DNA from: Juglans regia
Taxonomy: Eukaryota; Streptophyta; Magnoliopsida; Fagales; Juglandaceae
DNA length: 64,000 bases
Assembly (NCBI RefSeq): GCF_001411555.2
Contig: NC_049904.1
Span: forward strand, 24,627,370-24,691,369
Direction: 5' to 3'
Part shown: positions 1 to 12,900 of the stretch, piece after piece
Layout of the letters: each line of letters begins with the position of its first letter
Numbering within the stretch: the stretch's first letter is position 1
The notes under the pieces: generated by a model
Seen by the model: only the letters and a program-made list of their open reading frames with translations
Told to the model about the DNA's origin: nothing
Database searches by the model: none
Program-made: the position numbers and the translations under genes

Positions 1-938
1 TTTCTTTATTTTTGATTGTTTTCCCACTTGAGCAAATAGCCAATGGGGAAATTGATAGAGCTCATCATATGAGTCTAATGAATCATCTTCAAACAGGTTG
101 ATATCAAGCTTTTCAACATGCGTATCAATTGCAAATTGAATCCATCGATCGACATCGCAGCTATAATCCCGCAAGGGATACTCGAGCCTAAAGGAATCAA
201 CCTTTTCGCCAACATGGAGTTCCAGAATATGATTAACCCAACTCACAAATCTACTCTTTTTCTTCTGTTTCCATTGGGTACACTGCCATTGGAAGTGGTC
301 CCCAAACATGTTTTTTCCATCTAAATCAAGGTTAAAAGAGCTCATCCAAAGGTATCTCCATCTTTTTGAAAGGATTCCTGTAGCTGCCGCCTCCCTCAAT
401 GACACTAAGGATATAATTGAAGAAAGAATGCCCTCCGGCAAGCTACTAATCATATCAGCCACCGGGGCACTGTCAATCTATTGTCACACAAAATAAATAA
501 TCAAAAGCCCTGTAAATCTCAGCAAATTTGCATACTTATTAAACCAGTCATAATTTCCCATGTTTCAATATATCTATAAATATAACAAGTAAGCAGATGC
601 AGCATGTAAGAATTCAGGAAAACAGAGAAGGAAAAATAATAATAGTAGTATTTCGTATACTTACAACTTTTACTTGCATTTTTATTTATAAGACTCATTT
701 TTGTCAGCTTTGTTTTTAAATTTAAATTTTAAATTTTAAATTTCATAATTTCCACCGTATCAATAACTGTGAGACGTGGTGAAGGAACTTTTTTGTAAGT
801 ATTTTTTAAAGTACAAATAGCATTTTTCAAATAATAAATACATACCTCAGGTACGGCAAATCCAGAACGAAGCCGAAGGTCGTCATCCTTGAGGTCATCA
901 GACCGTGTTTCCTCCCATTTTCGCTCGGTACCCATCAT
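1..938 (-). CDS. F-box protein (F-box/LRR/FBD-type), 5' part, cut by window edge
   Basis: F-box proteins link substrates to SCF (Skp1-cullin) ubiquitin ligases. Read on the minus strand, exon 1 is 938-846 (31 codons, starting MMGTERK) and exon 2 begins at 477 and runs off position 1. The intron 845-478 has GT and AG ends and phase 0 on both sides. An in-frame TAG sits about 20 bases upstream of the ATG, supporting this start. Exon 2 opens with a classic plant F-box: an ISSLPEGIL segment, then SLREAAATGILSKRWRYLW, in which W-R-Y-L-W is the family signature. The following region (NLDLDGKNMF, then FVSWVNHILELH and WIQFAIDTHVEKLDI) resembles the linker and first leucine-rich segment of F-box/FBD/LRR proteins. 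LRR and FBD parts would lie outside the window. No stops or frameshifts are seen, so this part looks intact. The substrate is unknown. Confidence 0.85.
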
Positions 939-1390
939 GATAATCCACTCCTATCTGGATACAAGCTTCAAGGTTTATTCCAAAAGGCAAAAAGAATAAC
1001 ACGAAGACTATAAAACATTCCAGTTTATAGAAACAGGTCCAAAAGCATCCAACTTTATCACTGAGAAATCCATAATCATGAAACAAGCAAGGAAGGAGAA
1101 CAATAATATCATGAACAAGGACAGCAAAGCAAATGAAGCATTACCACATACGAAAGCTTCGCAATTTATACTACCTTTTTTTTTAATCATACAATTTTCT
1201 TTACAAGAGCAATGAAGAAGAAGGAAAAAGAGGCGATACCAGGACTTCGATTTGGTTTCCTGATACCGATCCCACAAAGGAAAATTACTCAAGAGTGATC
1301 TCTGAGGAGTCTCTCCTGAAACTGTCGTTTTGTTCCATCCAAGATGGGTTCTTTCCTTCTTATTTCGGAAACTGAGAGATTGCTCTTTCT

Positions 1391-1402
1391 CTATATATAT
1401 AA
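1391..1402 (-). promoter_or_regulatory. Probable TATA box of the F-box gene
   Basis: On the minus strand the sequence reads TTATATATATAG, about 450 bases upstream of the F-box start codon and followed by a purine-rich leader. The leader contains a short upstream ORF (ATG at 1338, 17 codons, ending near 1285) that could dampen translation. The TATA assignment is by motif and position only, and the spacing may include a leader intron. Confidence 0.5.
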
Positions 1403-2230
1403 CCAGCCGGATGTTCGCCCGATCCGTACCTGAATATATATTATAATTTATTTTATTTATAATAGAAGTTTAAAATTATTTTTTTATAATTCAGAATTTA
1501 TCATATTAATGTGATTTTTGGATCGATCTTTGTAATAAACCTTACCAAGAAGGTGGGTAGTTATTGATCTCCATTCTTAGGTTGATGGTGGAACGAGTTT
1601 CTAGCTCTTGACCAAAAGAGAAGTTGGAATTATTCAAAAAAGAAGAAAAGTTTTAGAAGAAAAATTTTAAGAATTTTACTACTCATCATCTCCATATACA
1701 ATACACTATATTTTTTTTTATTTTTTTTAAATTTTATTCTTCTTAAACTTATTGAATTCTTCTACTCATCATCTATATACTACATATTTAGTAGAATAAA
1801 AAATAATAAAAAATGTGATATGTAAGAATGATGAATATAATTTTTCAAACTGTAATAGCGAGATAGAGCAACATGTAGAGACTACAATTGTAGTCCACCC
1901 GCTGCTGTTAAAAATAATCGATAGGCTGATAATTTTTTAAAGTAGATGATCTAAAATATTTGAAATTATTTGGTGTGATGTTATTTTAATTATCATCATA
2001 TGGTCAATAAATATCAATTTCATCCTTCTATATGTCCAGTCCATTGGTCTTAATTTAGAGTGAAGTCACTGTATTTTTAAAGGCAAACTTCATTCATACT
2101 TGACTTCAATAATCAAAAACAAATTACAGTATTGTGTACAGAGACAAACTAACATATACCAACAATAGACAAATACTTATCAACATCCAAATAATACTAT
2201 AGTTAAAACAATGTCAGGACAAGTATGCCA
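1403..2230. other. Spacer with no recognisable gene
   Basis: AT-rich sequence with homopolymer runs. No ORF or repeat that I recognise in either strand. It would hold the upstream promoter of the minus-strand F-box gene. Confidence 0.5.
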
Positions 2231-2480
2231 TTGAGCATAGGGCTACAAACGAACAGAGTTGCTCATGAACAGTTTGTGCTCGACTCCTATAAACTCGATT
2301 TGGATTCAGTTCATTTGATAAATGAGTTGTTCGCGATCACTAATATTGGTTCGAATATTAAACGAGCTAAACTCGTGTAATCTCGACTCGACTCGGTGTA
2401 GGCTCATGAATAAAATTCATATAAACTCGACTCGATTCATTATGGGCTCGTCACAATACTCGTAATATTTCTACACACAC
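2231..2480. repeat. hAT-like terminal/subterminal repeat fragment
   Basis: Opens with a GGGCTACAAACGAAC-like stretch and continues with many ACTCGACTCG / GCTCGACTC motifs alternating with AT-rich spacers. This pattern is familiar from ends of plant hAT elements and their MITEs. Similar motifs in opposite orientation occur at 9480-9605, beyond the hAT transposase relic, so the two may be ends of one element. The inverted terminal repeat itself is not intact. Confidence 0.4.
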
Positions 2481-3240
2481 ACACACACATATATCCTTAC
2501 ACATATTATTTTATTGTATATATTTTATGTGTTATATGTATTATTTTTTATACTTTGTATAAGTATTATGTATAAGTAACATATTTTGTTACTTTACAAT
2601 AATAATGTATTAAGCGATTGGGCTGAATTATTGCATATTTTATATATCTAGAACCAATATATTTCAATTATTTCATGACATTATTATTAGTTTTAAATGG
2701 ATAAATGGTTAAGAGGCATAAATTCGAGTTGTGAGTTAAATTGGTTGATAGCATGATTTATATTTAATTTTTTAACTTGTGATTTAATTGGGTAATATTT
2801 ATTTACATGCACAACACATCTTTAATATTTTATTATTCCTTTTTATTTTTCTGGTTTTACTTTTTCATATAGGCTAATGCTAGTAAGTGCTGCCCAGTTG
2901 ACCAATTTTATTATGTTTCAAATTTTTAATTATAAACAGACATAAATTTATCCATATTTTTAGAATTTTTTTCTGTTTACAACACATATTATACACATGA
3001 TTTGCATAATATTTATAACTATAATACAATGATTTACAAGAACCAAGTTACAACTATGTACAAATATTTTTAAAGTATATATTACAAGAGCGATAAGTTT
3101 GAAATGAGATATTTAAACCATTCAACTTAGTGTCTCGAGAGCACCATTAATAGAGAGTACATTCAACTTATTTTGGCACAATTGACCGTATTCATTTATC
3201 AATACGCCCAACAGGATCATTCATTTTTTAGTTAAAATTT
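2481..3240. other. AT-rich spacer, no gene seen
   Basis: A short (CA)n tract and long AT-rich stretches. No ORF of note and no element ends recognised. Confidence 0.4.
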
Positions 3241-3960
3241 GAGCAAATAGTATTAGTATAATAGTATTAGTATAATAGTATTAGTATAAAAGTATTAGTA
3301 TAGTGATTATACTAATATTATTATATAGTTATACTAAATTAAAATCACTATAGCAAATACTAATATATAGTTATGCTAATCACTATAACTAATACTAATA
3401 CTAATATAGACTATAGTTATAACTTATACCTATACTAAATCTCTATAACTTATACTAATATATTATATAGTTATACTAAATCACTATAACTAATACTAAT
3501 ATAGTTATAGTAATCACTATAACTATATATAGTATTAATACCACTATAGTATTATTGATAATACTATATTATCGCTCACATATAGAAATAGTACTATGCC
3601 AATAGTATTACTACATACTAATACTATTAGTGTATTACTAATATTTATATATATTAATTATATATATATCAAGTATAAGAGATTAGAGATTTAATATATA
3701 TATATATATATTAAATCACTAATATACTGATAGTATGATACTATAGTATTAGTAATTATATTATAAGATATAGTAATAGTATATTATATATAAAATAGGC
3801 CATAATGGTGTGGATTAGTAATAGTATAATTAGTATTAGTAATATTCATATATATTAAAATATATCATAGATTCATAGTATACTATATAAATATCATAGT
3901 ATAATATACTATATATAGTTTAATACTCTTAAATATATATATATTTTTAAGAATCTTCGT
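3241..3960. repeat. AT-rich low-complexity tandem repeats
   Basis: Begins with about four copies of a 14-base unit reading approximately TAGTATTAGTATAA (3249-3302). It then degenerates into interspersed TAGTTATACTAA / ATTAGTATA motifs and (TA)n tracts. Many motifs occur in both orientations, so single strands could fold extensively. No coding capacity. Confidence 0.7.
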
Positions 3961-5478
3961 TTCGGTGCCCTTTTTTTAAATATTCATATATATACACACA
4001 CACTAGAAAGGGCACATTGCATGTGTGCCCAATTGCAAAAACATGAAAAATATTCTTAAAACATGAACTAACAATCATAAGTGGTACTAACAGATCATAT
4101 ATAATTTCTTTGGATGGTAATTAATTAAATCATTATGTCTAAAAAAAAACTCTGCATTTAATTAAAACATGTGATATTTTAATAATTTTACTTATCAATA
4201 TAATAAAAAATAATTTAAATACTCCTCATTTTACACTATTTTGATAAATCCCTCTCCCGTGGCAAGTTGTCTACACTTGCCAAACAATAGGGTTTTTAAT
4301 ATAAATACATATATATATATATATATATTCTCTATCCATCCAACGAGTATAGACAAGAGTCAGAACACAACTTTATCCATATTTTTTTTTGCAACTTTAT
4401 CTTTATCTCATCACCCATGCCATCATGTAAATTACTTTTTAAGTCAATCTTTTGATTCTTCGGTTTGAACTTTAGACGAAACGTGACACACGAAAAAATA
4501 AAAAAGGAAAAGTAAGATGTGGGACCCAGGATGCTTGGTTTTAGCTTTTTTCATTTTGGACGGACTTGAATTTGAGTTTGGGTCTTTTACTCTTTTACGA
4601 AGCAAGACGTGGGACACAGTCCCTTGGTGTGACATTTTCAGACTGAGGGGATGGGTTACACCGAGAGTCAGAGACTTTGCATTGTTTTTGTTTGGCCCAT
4701 GAGTAGAGTGAGAGGACTGAAGAGAGACCGTGAGATTGAAAACTCAAAGTTCAAAATCCTAATATTTCGAAAGAGGGTCCTCGTCTCAGTGGTGCGTTGT
4801 GTTTTTTCTTCATCTCAGGTTCGCTCTAAGCTCTGTATTTTTTTCATCTCAGTGGGACTTTTTATTTTCTTCATTTCAGTACGCTGTGGCATGCGAGTAT
4901 TGTGATTATTGATCTCCTTCGCTTTTTTTTTTTCTTTTTTTCCGTTAGCTTTATTCTCTCTATTTCTCGTATTTGTTCTTTGTCCCGGTGTGTTGTAGTA
5001 TGGTTCTTCTTGATTCCCTTTTTGTTCTCTTTGGTGTGGATCTGAGCAACTCTTTAGATTTTTTTTATTCTTCTCGATTCTCTTTTTGTTCCCTCTATGG
5101 TGTGGATCTACTGGTATTGTTGTGCTAGTAGTAGTGTTGTTTTTTTTGTGTTTATTTTCGTTGTTGATTTTCTGCTGCTGTTTTATATTATGTAATTTAG
5201 TATGTAAAAATAGTTCTTGTTTTATGTTAATGGCTTACATTCTCTTTAAAAATGCTCCTAGATCGATTGAATGCAGCAGTTTTCAGTCTTTAGTTTTCTA
5301 TTAGTGGTTTATATTTGCGTGATTCCTTTGGTTTTACACCTTTTTGCGTTATTCCTTTGACTTGTCATTCATTTTTTTTTAAGGTTTTATTCTTTGATTT
5401 TTACTATATTATTTGTTATTCAGTTTTCACTTTTGTGGCTAATATTACCACTACTTGTCTAAAAATATTTTTTTAGAT
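3961..5478. other. Spacer and T-rich region upstream of the hAT relic
   Basis: No convincing coding sequence. From about 4900 the plus strand is strongly T-rich with TTCTTCTCGATTC-type repeats, as in plant 5' leaders or intron pyrimidine tracts. This suggests the untranslated leader of the following hAT gene. The short ORFs here have no family features. Confidence 0.35.
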
Positions 5479-7839
5479 ATGTCTGAACATATTACAAATA
5501 TAGAATGCTCATTTGCATGTCCACTCATGGAAGACATAGAACCTACAAAAGGAGATGATACTGCCACAACCTTTATAGAGTGTGATAGTAATTATGAGAA
5601 CCATGAAATTGACGATATTATTGGTGGAGAAGAAAACCCAAGTGCCCCTAAGGAACCCCAAAAAATATGCAAACCAGAGGAAGCCTAGGAAGAAAGCTTC
5701 TGCTGTTTAGAATGATTTTAAAGTAGTGGTTAAGAATGGTGCAAAGAAAGCTGAATGTAACTTTTGCAAATACCTATTGTCTATTTCTTCATCAGGTTCT
5801 ACAATTCACTTCCATAGGCACTTGACTAGTTGTCTTCCACACATAGCTGCTTCTAAAAAGCAAAAGGTTTTAACTATTGACATGAAGGGTCCTGAATGTG
5901 TGAACACAGTGAAAAATTTCTCGTATGATATGAAAAAGGTAAGAGAACTTGCTTTTCACATGATACTTTATCACGAGTATCCATTTTCCATGATGGAACA
6001 TGTTGTGTTTAATAAATTTATGAGAGCTAATACTCCTTATTGGCAAAAGATAAGTCGTACTACAGTAAGAAATGATTATGAATCCACTTATGAAATTGAG
6101 AAAAAGAAACTGAAAAAAATATTGACAAGTGTGAATAAAGTCAGCATAATAACGGACATGTGGACTTTAGGTCAAAAGATCTCATATATGGTCGTTACCT
6201 GTCATTTTGTTGATCCTGATTGGCATTTACAAAAAAGTCTTAAATTTTTGTAATGTCCCACCCCCACACAGTGAGGTTATTATTGCTGATGCACTTCAAA
6301 AGTGTTTTGCAGATTGGGGTATTGAGAACAAAGTGTCTACAATAATAGTGGATAATGCTAGGTATAATAATGTAGCTTTAATGGTTCTCAAATATGTCTT
6401 CACTTTGAAAAAGAAGTTATCTATTGGGGGGCAGCTTTTGCATGTGCGTTGTTGCGCACATATAACAAATTTATTGGTCAAAGATGGATTTATTGAGATT
6501 GGTGAAATTGTCGATTGTGTTTGAGAAGGGATAAAATACTTGGTTGCATCAGAAGCTCGTATCAAGCAATTTAGTGACATTGCAAAACAGTTGCAATTAC
6601 CAACAAAGAAACTTTTTTTGGATGTTCCTACTCGATGGAATAGCATTTACCTAATGCTAGCAGTAGCCTTAGAGTTTGAAGAAGTCTTTCCAAGATATGG
6701 AGATAGAGATCAAGGTTTTAATTATGTTCCAAGCATTGAAGATTGGATAAAAGTGGAAAATGTGTGTCAGATTTTGGTAGTTTTTAATGAGGTGACAAAC
6801 ATTATCTTAGGAACCAAGTATCCAACTGCTAACTTATTCCTTCCTGAGGTATGGAGAATAAAATATTTTTTGAACAAGAAGTCTCTTGACCAAAATGATT
6901 ACATACGAGCAATGGTTGTGAAGATGAATATAAAGTTTGAGAAATATTGGGGGGAATGTAACTTGCTTATGGCAGTAGCTGCTATTTTAGATCCAAGGTT
7001 CAAAATGATGCTTGTTCAATTCTATTTTCCAATAATTTATTCAGAACCTGAAGCTACTAGAAACATAGAAACCATCTTGAGAATCTTACATGAGTTGTAT
7101 GATGAATATGTTGAAAATTATAATTTAGCTAATGTGGAGTCAAATGGACATGAAAATGCTTGAGATATAAGTTCTTCTTGAGGTAGTTCGATCAATGCTG
7201 TAGGGAAGAATGTGATGAGTGACATGTCTATATTTGAATCATTTCTTATAAGTGTTGATACCATTCGACCAATGAAATCTGATTTGGATGTTTACTTAAA
7301 TGAAGGTGTATATATTTGTAGTGAGGATTCAGATTCACATTTTGATGCCTTGGAGTGGTTAAAGGTCAATGATCTAAAGTACCACATTTTATCTAAGATG
7401 TCACGTGATATTTTGTCAATTCAAATTACTACAGTGGCTTTAGAATCTACATTTAGTGCTGGTGGTAGAGTGATTGATCCTTATTGTGCATCAATGTCTG
7501 TTGAAACAGCAGAAATGTTGTTATGTAGAGCTGATTGGGTTCGAGTACTTCATGGTTTGAAAAAATCAAGTGTAAGTATAATTTTCTTTAGTGTTTTTTT
7601 TATTGCCATCTAGAACTTGTTTTAACTTATTAAGAACTTGTCCTAACTATTTTTTCTCTTTCATTTTGTAGAGAGAAGACCAACTTATAAGGAGATTTTA
7701 CTACCTTGACATGAATTGCTGGCAGGTTGTATATTTTTGCCTTTTGGTATAATGCTATTTATTATTAAATTGTTATTTTGTTATATCATATTCCTAATGA
7801 TATCTTGTGTGTTTTGTATCATAGGTTGATGGGGATTAG
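5479..7839 (+). pseudogene. hAT-family transposase relic (BED finger, RNase H-like core, hATC), spliced 3' end
   Basis: hAT transposases cut and paste their element with an RNase H-fold catalytic domain and dimerise through a C-terminal hATC domain. The start MSEHITNIE gives an acidic leader. A BED-type zinc finger follows near 5735-5840 (AECNFCKYLLS, then HFHRHLTSCL). The core runs to 7165 (IITDMWTLGQ, STIIVDNARYNN, HVRCCAHITNLLV, DVPTRWNSIYLMLA, ILDPRFKM). The hATC domain is near 7345-7550 (LEWLKVNDLKYHILSKMSRD, ALESTFSAGGRVID, EMLLCRADW). Decay is clear: stops near 5687, 5709, 6524 and 7163, and a frame change near 6230. Donor GTAAGT at 7573, an exon 7672-7725 (REDQLIRRFYYLD) and a last exon 7825-7839 ending VDGD-stop show that the original 3' splice pattern survives. 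It resembles RICESLEEPER-type plant genes but is almost certainly non-functional. Confidence 0.85.
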
Positions 7840-8499
7840 CTTCTGGCTGGTTTTTTGTCGTTTGTTTTTTTTTGGTGAATTGATCTACTAAAAATATTAA
7901 AAGGAAGTATGCTTATAGGACATGTTGTTTAAGTAGGGATGTAATTATTTTTGTGAAAAAACTTGTTGACTCGTCGGAGCTGTCCAATTAGACAAGGTTG
8001 CTGGAAATTTGGATTTCTTTTGACAGCTTTGACATATAGGTAATTTCATTACTTGTATAGTTGACTTAAATTGCAGAAGTATATGGAATATTGCAAACCA
8101 CTGTTTTTGTACGTAATGGAGAAATATGGATAACATGAACTAATTTTTTGTATTGTTTTATTTTTGTACTTGGTGCTCAAAGAAATGGTTTAACATGTTG
8201 ATAGTGGTTTCATGTTTGTTATTCTTGGCTATTATTATTAGGTTGTTTACTACTTTTATTTATTGTTCTACAAGTTATTATTCAATCTATTGTGTTTCAT
8301 TCATTTTTAGACTAAGTGTTTATTATTAGTGTTTATCATTTTATTAATAAGTTGCTTACTCTTAGTTAAGATTAGTAGATTTATTAGTGTTTATATATAT
8401 TTTATTCTCTTTAAACTAAGACAAACTTTTACATACTTATGTAACTGTCAAATGTAGAATTGGCTCCTATATTCAAAGGTGAAGGGCCAACATATTTCT
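7840..8499. other. 3' flank of the hAT relic
   Basis: AT-rich sequence after the hAT stop codon; nothing coding is recognised. It leads into the diverged tandem repeats. Confidence 0.4.
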
Positions 8500-9195
8500 A
8501 TTGATTTATTTCTAATAAGAATGTTGGCTCCTATGTCATATGTGCATAAGAAATGAGGCTGAAATGAATAAATGTTGGTGGACTTTTCAGTTTGTAAATT
8601 TGAATATGTGATTTAGAAGTTATTATTGTGAATCTGTGATACCTTAGAAGTTGGAATTATTTATCTATTTTAGTTTTTAACTATATTTTGGCAAGTGATA
8701 AATTATTGATTTATTTGCAATAAGAATGTTGTCAATAAACAATGCTATGTAATGTGTTGCTGTGCATCAAAGTGGCTCAAGTGAATAAGAGTTAGAGGAC
8801 TTTTTTCTACCATTTATTTAGTTTTTTTTCCTAGTTGATGCTATAAATAGTGTTCAACCATTTGAAATTGTAATTTATTGTTATACCTTAGAAGTTGGAA
8901 TTATGTACCTATTTGTAACTATATTGTGGCAAGTGATGAATCATTGATTTATTTGCAAAAAGGTGTTGTTTAAGCAATGCTATGTCATGTGTTGCTGACT
9001 GTTGTGCATCAGAAATGGGGCTGATTCGGCTGAAGTCATGAATAAGAGTTGAAGAATATTCTTCTACCATTTTTTTTTTAGTTTGTTTTCTTAGTTGATG
9101 CTATAATTAGTGATCTACCATTTGAAATTGTAATTTATCTTCATGCTTTAGAAGTTGGAATTATTTAGCAATTTGTAAGTTTGTAACTATATTGA
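8500..9195. repeat. Diverged tandem repeats of about 200-260 bp downstream of the hAT gene
   Basis: At least three imperfect copies share the same order of landmarks: TTGATTTATTTGCAATAAG, then GCAATGCTATG and TGTGTTGCTG, GAATAAGAGTT, TTCTACCATTT, AGTTGATGCTATAA, and CTTTAGAAGTTGGAATTAT. The last landmark lies near 8644, 8888 and 9148. A further partial start lies near 9390. This may be the subterminal repeat region of the hAT element. Confidence 0.7.
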
Positions 9196-9479
9196 TTATT
9201 GTGAATGTTCTATATAGTTAATCTTTTCAGAGGAAGTAAATGATTAAAAAAAAAGTCTTCTCAATCAAATGAATAAATATAAACCTTTGGATTAAAGTTG
9301 AAAAGATTCTATGTGGAAAAGAGAACGTGAAAGGTTGTCATTAGCAGCATTGGTTTCTCAATACTTTCAAAAAAGTCACAGATTCTGAATCGTTGATTTA
9401 TTTGCAATAAATATGTTATATAAGCAGTGTATAGTACAATCTAATATTTATTGATAAAATTATAGTTAAAATTTATTTA

Positions 9480-9605
9480 AGAGAAATAATCTTATTTATA
9501 CATCATATTTAACTCGATCTCGAGCGAGTAGTCCGAGTTCATATCAGCTCGTTTATTTTTTATATTTGAGTTCGAGTCGGGCTTGATCTTAATATTTTTT
9601 ATATT
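9480..9605. repeat. hAT-like subterminal fragment, inverted relative to 2231-2480
   Basis: Contains AACTCGATCTCGAGCGAG and GAGTTCGAGTCGGGCTTG. These are the reverse-complement style of the ACTCGACTCG motifs at 2231-2480. No terminal inverted repeat or 8-bp duplication can be identified, so a shared element boundary is only inferred. Confidence 0.35.
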
Positions 9606-9938
9606 CTCACAAACTATCCAACTTTATCTGTTGTATCCAATATTATGATTTTGGTAGCGTCATCCCCTAATGTTATTTAGATATACAGTTTCGGTGATGG
9701 TGCATCGATGTATTACTTGTTGGTGTGCACGACCAAACGAGCATATTTGGAGAACTATGAGGAGATACTGCCAAAATTTTGTTGAACATAATAGATAATA
9801 ATTGGTAGATTAACGATTATGATCTTACAAACCCAAATAGGATCGGGCCAACTACTCGGTGAAAGGAAGAAATTGCACAATATGTTAGATAATTGATTGT
9901 TTGTTATGCACATGACTGTTTGTAATAGGATATTAGAC

Positions 9939-12900
9939 ATGGATAAGAGTTGGATGCGAGTTAAAGATCGGTTGAATGATGATTACAATGTAAATGTTGA
10001 AGGTGTTAAGAAATTTTTAGAGTTCGCATCCTGTACAATTGGCTGTGACAATCGTATTAAATGCCCATGCCAATTTTGCAAAAATTTGCATTCTCATAAA
10101 ATAGAGTTGGTGAGAGAGCATCTGTTTGTCAAAGGTATTGACCAAGGTTATATTGATTGGGTCTTACATAGAAAACCGTATCCAACGTCATTCGAATTTC
10201 AAGATAAAGAAGAAGACATCGATGAAAATGTACATCCTGAGGTTGTTTGTGACGATCCCGAAGAGGATATGGAGCAAATACTGGGCAACATTGGTGCGAG
10301 AATGTTTATGGATAAAGGTGATACGGACCCATCAAATTCAAATGATCTGTGCCATAACACTTTTACCCGCTTGTGGAATGATTCACAGCGTGAGTTATAT
10401 CCAGGGTGTAGAGTGCATAGTAAGTTGTCATTTATAGTTAGATTGCTTCATATAAAATTCATGTGCCGAATATCTATTAAGGCTATTAATATATTGCTCA
10501 AGTTATTTAAAGAGGCACTTCCATCAGACAATATTTTACCCCGCAACTTCTACGAAGCAAGATAGTTGAAAAAAGGACTCGGGTTTGATTATAATATAAT
10601 ACATGCATGTAAGAATGATTGTGTTATTTTGGTGAGAGAATGAGCAGTTGAACGAGTGTCTCATTTTTTATGAATCAAGATGGACAACTGAGAAGCAGAA
10701 TGTGCCGCGGAAGGTCATACGTCACTTTCCATTGATGCCTAGATTATAATGGTTATTTATGTCTCATTCAACGGCTGTAGACATGACATGACACTCATCA
10801 TCTAGAGTCAAGAATGATAATATTTTGTCACATCCTACAGACTCTCAAGTTTGGAAAGAATTTGACTTGGAACACCCATGGTTTGCTAAAGAACCTTGTA
10901 ATGTTCGACTTGGGTTAGCAACAGATGGATTTAATCCGTTTGGGAACATGAGTACAGTCATAGTACTTAGCTAGTTGTACTTATGTCGTACAATCTATCA
11001 CTGTGAAAGTGTATGAAAGATCCATATTTCATGATGATTTTGCTCATTTCAGGTCCTAAATCACCGGAAAATGATATAGACATACACTTACAACCACTGA
11101 TAGCAGAATTAAAAGATTTGTGGGAGGATGAGGTCTTAACATTTGATTCATTAACAACCAAGTCATTCAAGATGTATGCTGCAGTGCTATGGACAATAAA
11201 TAATTTTTTCGCTCATGGAAACTTGTCAGGTTGGAGCACTAGGGGGAAATTGGCATGTCCAACTTGTAACAAAATACCCAATATGAATGGCTTATGTATG
11301 AGAGGAAACTATATTTCATGGGTCATTGTCAATTTTTACCTGGTGACACTGTTAAATGGTAGGATGTTTGATGATACTGTTAAATGGGGGCACTCTCCAC
11401 CATTCTTATCTGGCGAAGATGTTAGTGCATAGTTTATGGATGTCAGAAGTAATGATTTTGGTAAAAAATAACGGAAGAGAAAACGAAGTGTGAATGAGTT
11501 GAATTGGAGAAAGAATAGTATATTTTTTGAACTTCCCTACTGGTCGACGTTAAAATTGCAGTATAGTCTCGATGCTATGCATATTGAGAAAAATATATGC
11601 GAGTTCGTGGTAGAAACATTGATGTCAATTGAAGATAAAATGAAGGATAATATAAACTCATGGAAAGATCTAAAGCGGTTGGGAATCAGACTTGAAATGC
11701 ATTTGCAACAAAGTGGTTTGTCTGTTTACATGCCAGTTGGGTGGTATACATTGTCAAGAAATGAAAGGGCTACATTTTGTGAATGGTTGCAGAAGATTAA
11801 ATTACCGGACGGGTATGCCTCGAATCTAACAAGGTGTGTGCAAACAAATAACTGGAAAATTACTGAACTAAAAAGCCATGATTGTCATGGATTTTTACAA
11901 CGTATCTTGCCTGTTGGTATCTGTGGATTCTTGAAGAGAAATGTGTAGATTGCATTAATTGAGTTGGGTGCATTTTTTAAAGATTTATGTGCTAGAACAT
12001 TGAATGTAGAAGCTTTGGATCATATGGAACGAGAAATTGCTATAATATTGTGTAAGTTGGAGAGTATTTACCCACTGTTATTATTCGATATCATGATTCA
12101 CTTAGCTGTTCATTTGCCATGTGATACTCGACTTGCAGGACCAGTCCAGTATAGATGGATGTATCCCATTGAATGGTTTCTTGGAAAGTTAAAACGCACA
12201 ATGGGTAACAAGGCCTGCCCAGAAGGATCAATTGCAGAAACATATATTGATGATGAGTGACATACATTATGTTCCAAATACCTCCACGGCATTGACACAA
12301 GATTTGATCGGCTGAAAAGAAACATTGATGTTGACCAAGCAAGACAACGAAACAGATTTTATGTATTCTTCCAACAAGTACGTCCACTTGGTGCTAAGTG
12401 TAGTTATGATTTGTGTGGAAGGGAGTTCGAGAAAGGTCAGTGGTACGTGCTAAACAATTGCCCTGAGATTGAAATCCATTTGAAGTAAGTTCAAATTAAT
12501 TATTAATTAATCATTGAATTTACTTATTAAACAATTATACAAATATACTTATTATAGGTAATTTTTAATTTCAGTGATCATATTAACATGCTCAAAGAAC
12601 TGAGAGTAAATGATATAGACCAGAGACATGAACAGGAGTTCCTGAAATGGTTCAAACAACAAGTAATGATATTAATATAGATGCAATTTTGGACTAACTT
12701 AAAAAGTAGATTGGATTGTTAACGGTTGAATGTTTATACTTTATTTAATATGTGGGTTGTACAAATGTATGCAAGTAATCCAAAATATATATCAGACGAA
12801 CTATATGCACTGGCACGTGGACCCTAGAGACGCACTACTCTATATTCTGCATGTATTTTTCGAGGAAGTAGGTATCACACAATTGATCGAGAACTTTATA

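Noticed and set aside
1008..1292. 94-codon minus-strand ORF upstream of the F-box start
   Set aside because: It is in the presumed leader of the F-box gene, lacks domain features, and overlaps no conserved motif.
4517..5304. Several short plus-strand ORFs before the hAT gene
   Set aside because: T-rich, low-complexity translations rich in Phe, Leu and Val; more like a leader or spacer than coding sequence.
9480..9605. Claiming a defined right end of the hAT element
   Set aside because: Subterminal-like motifs are present, but no terminal inverted repeat or 8-bp duplication could be matched to 2231.
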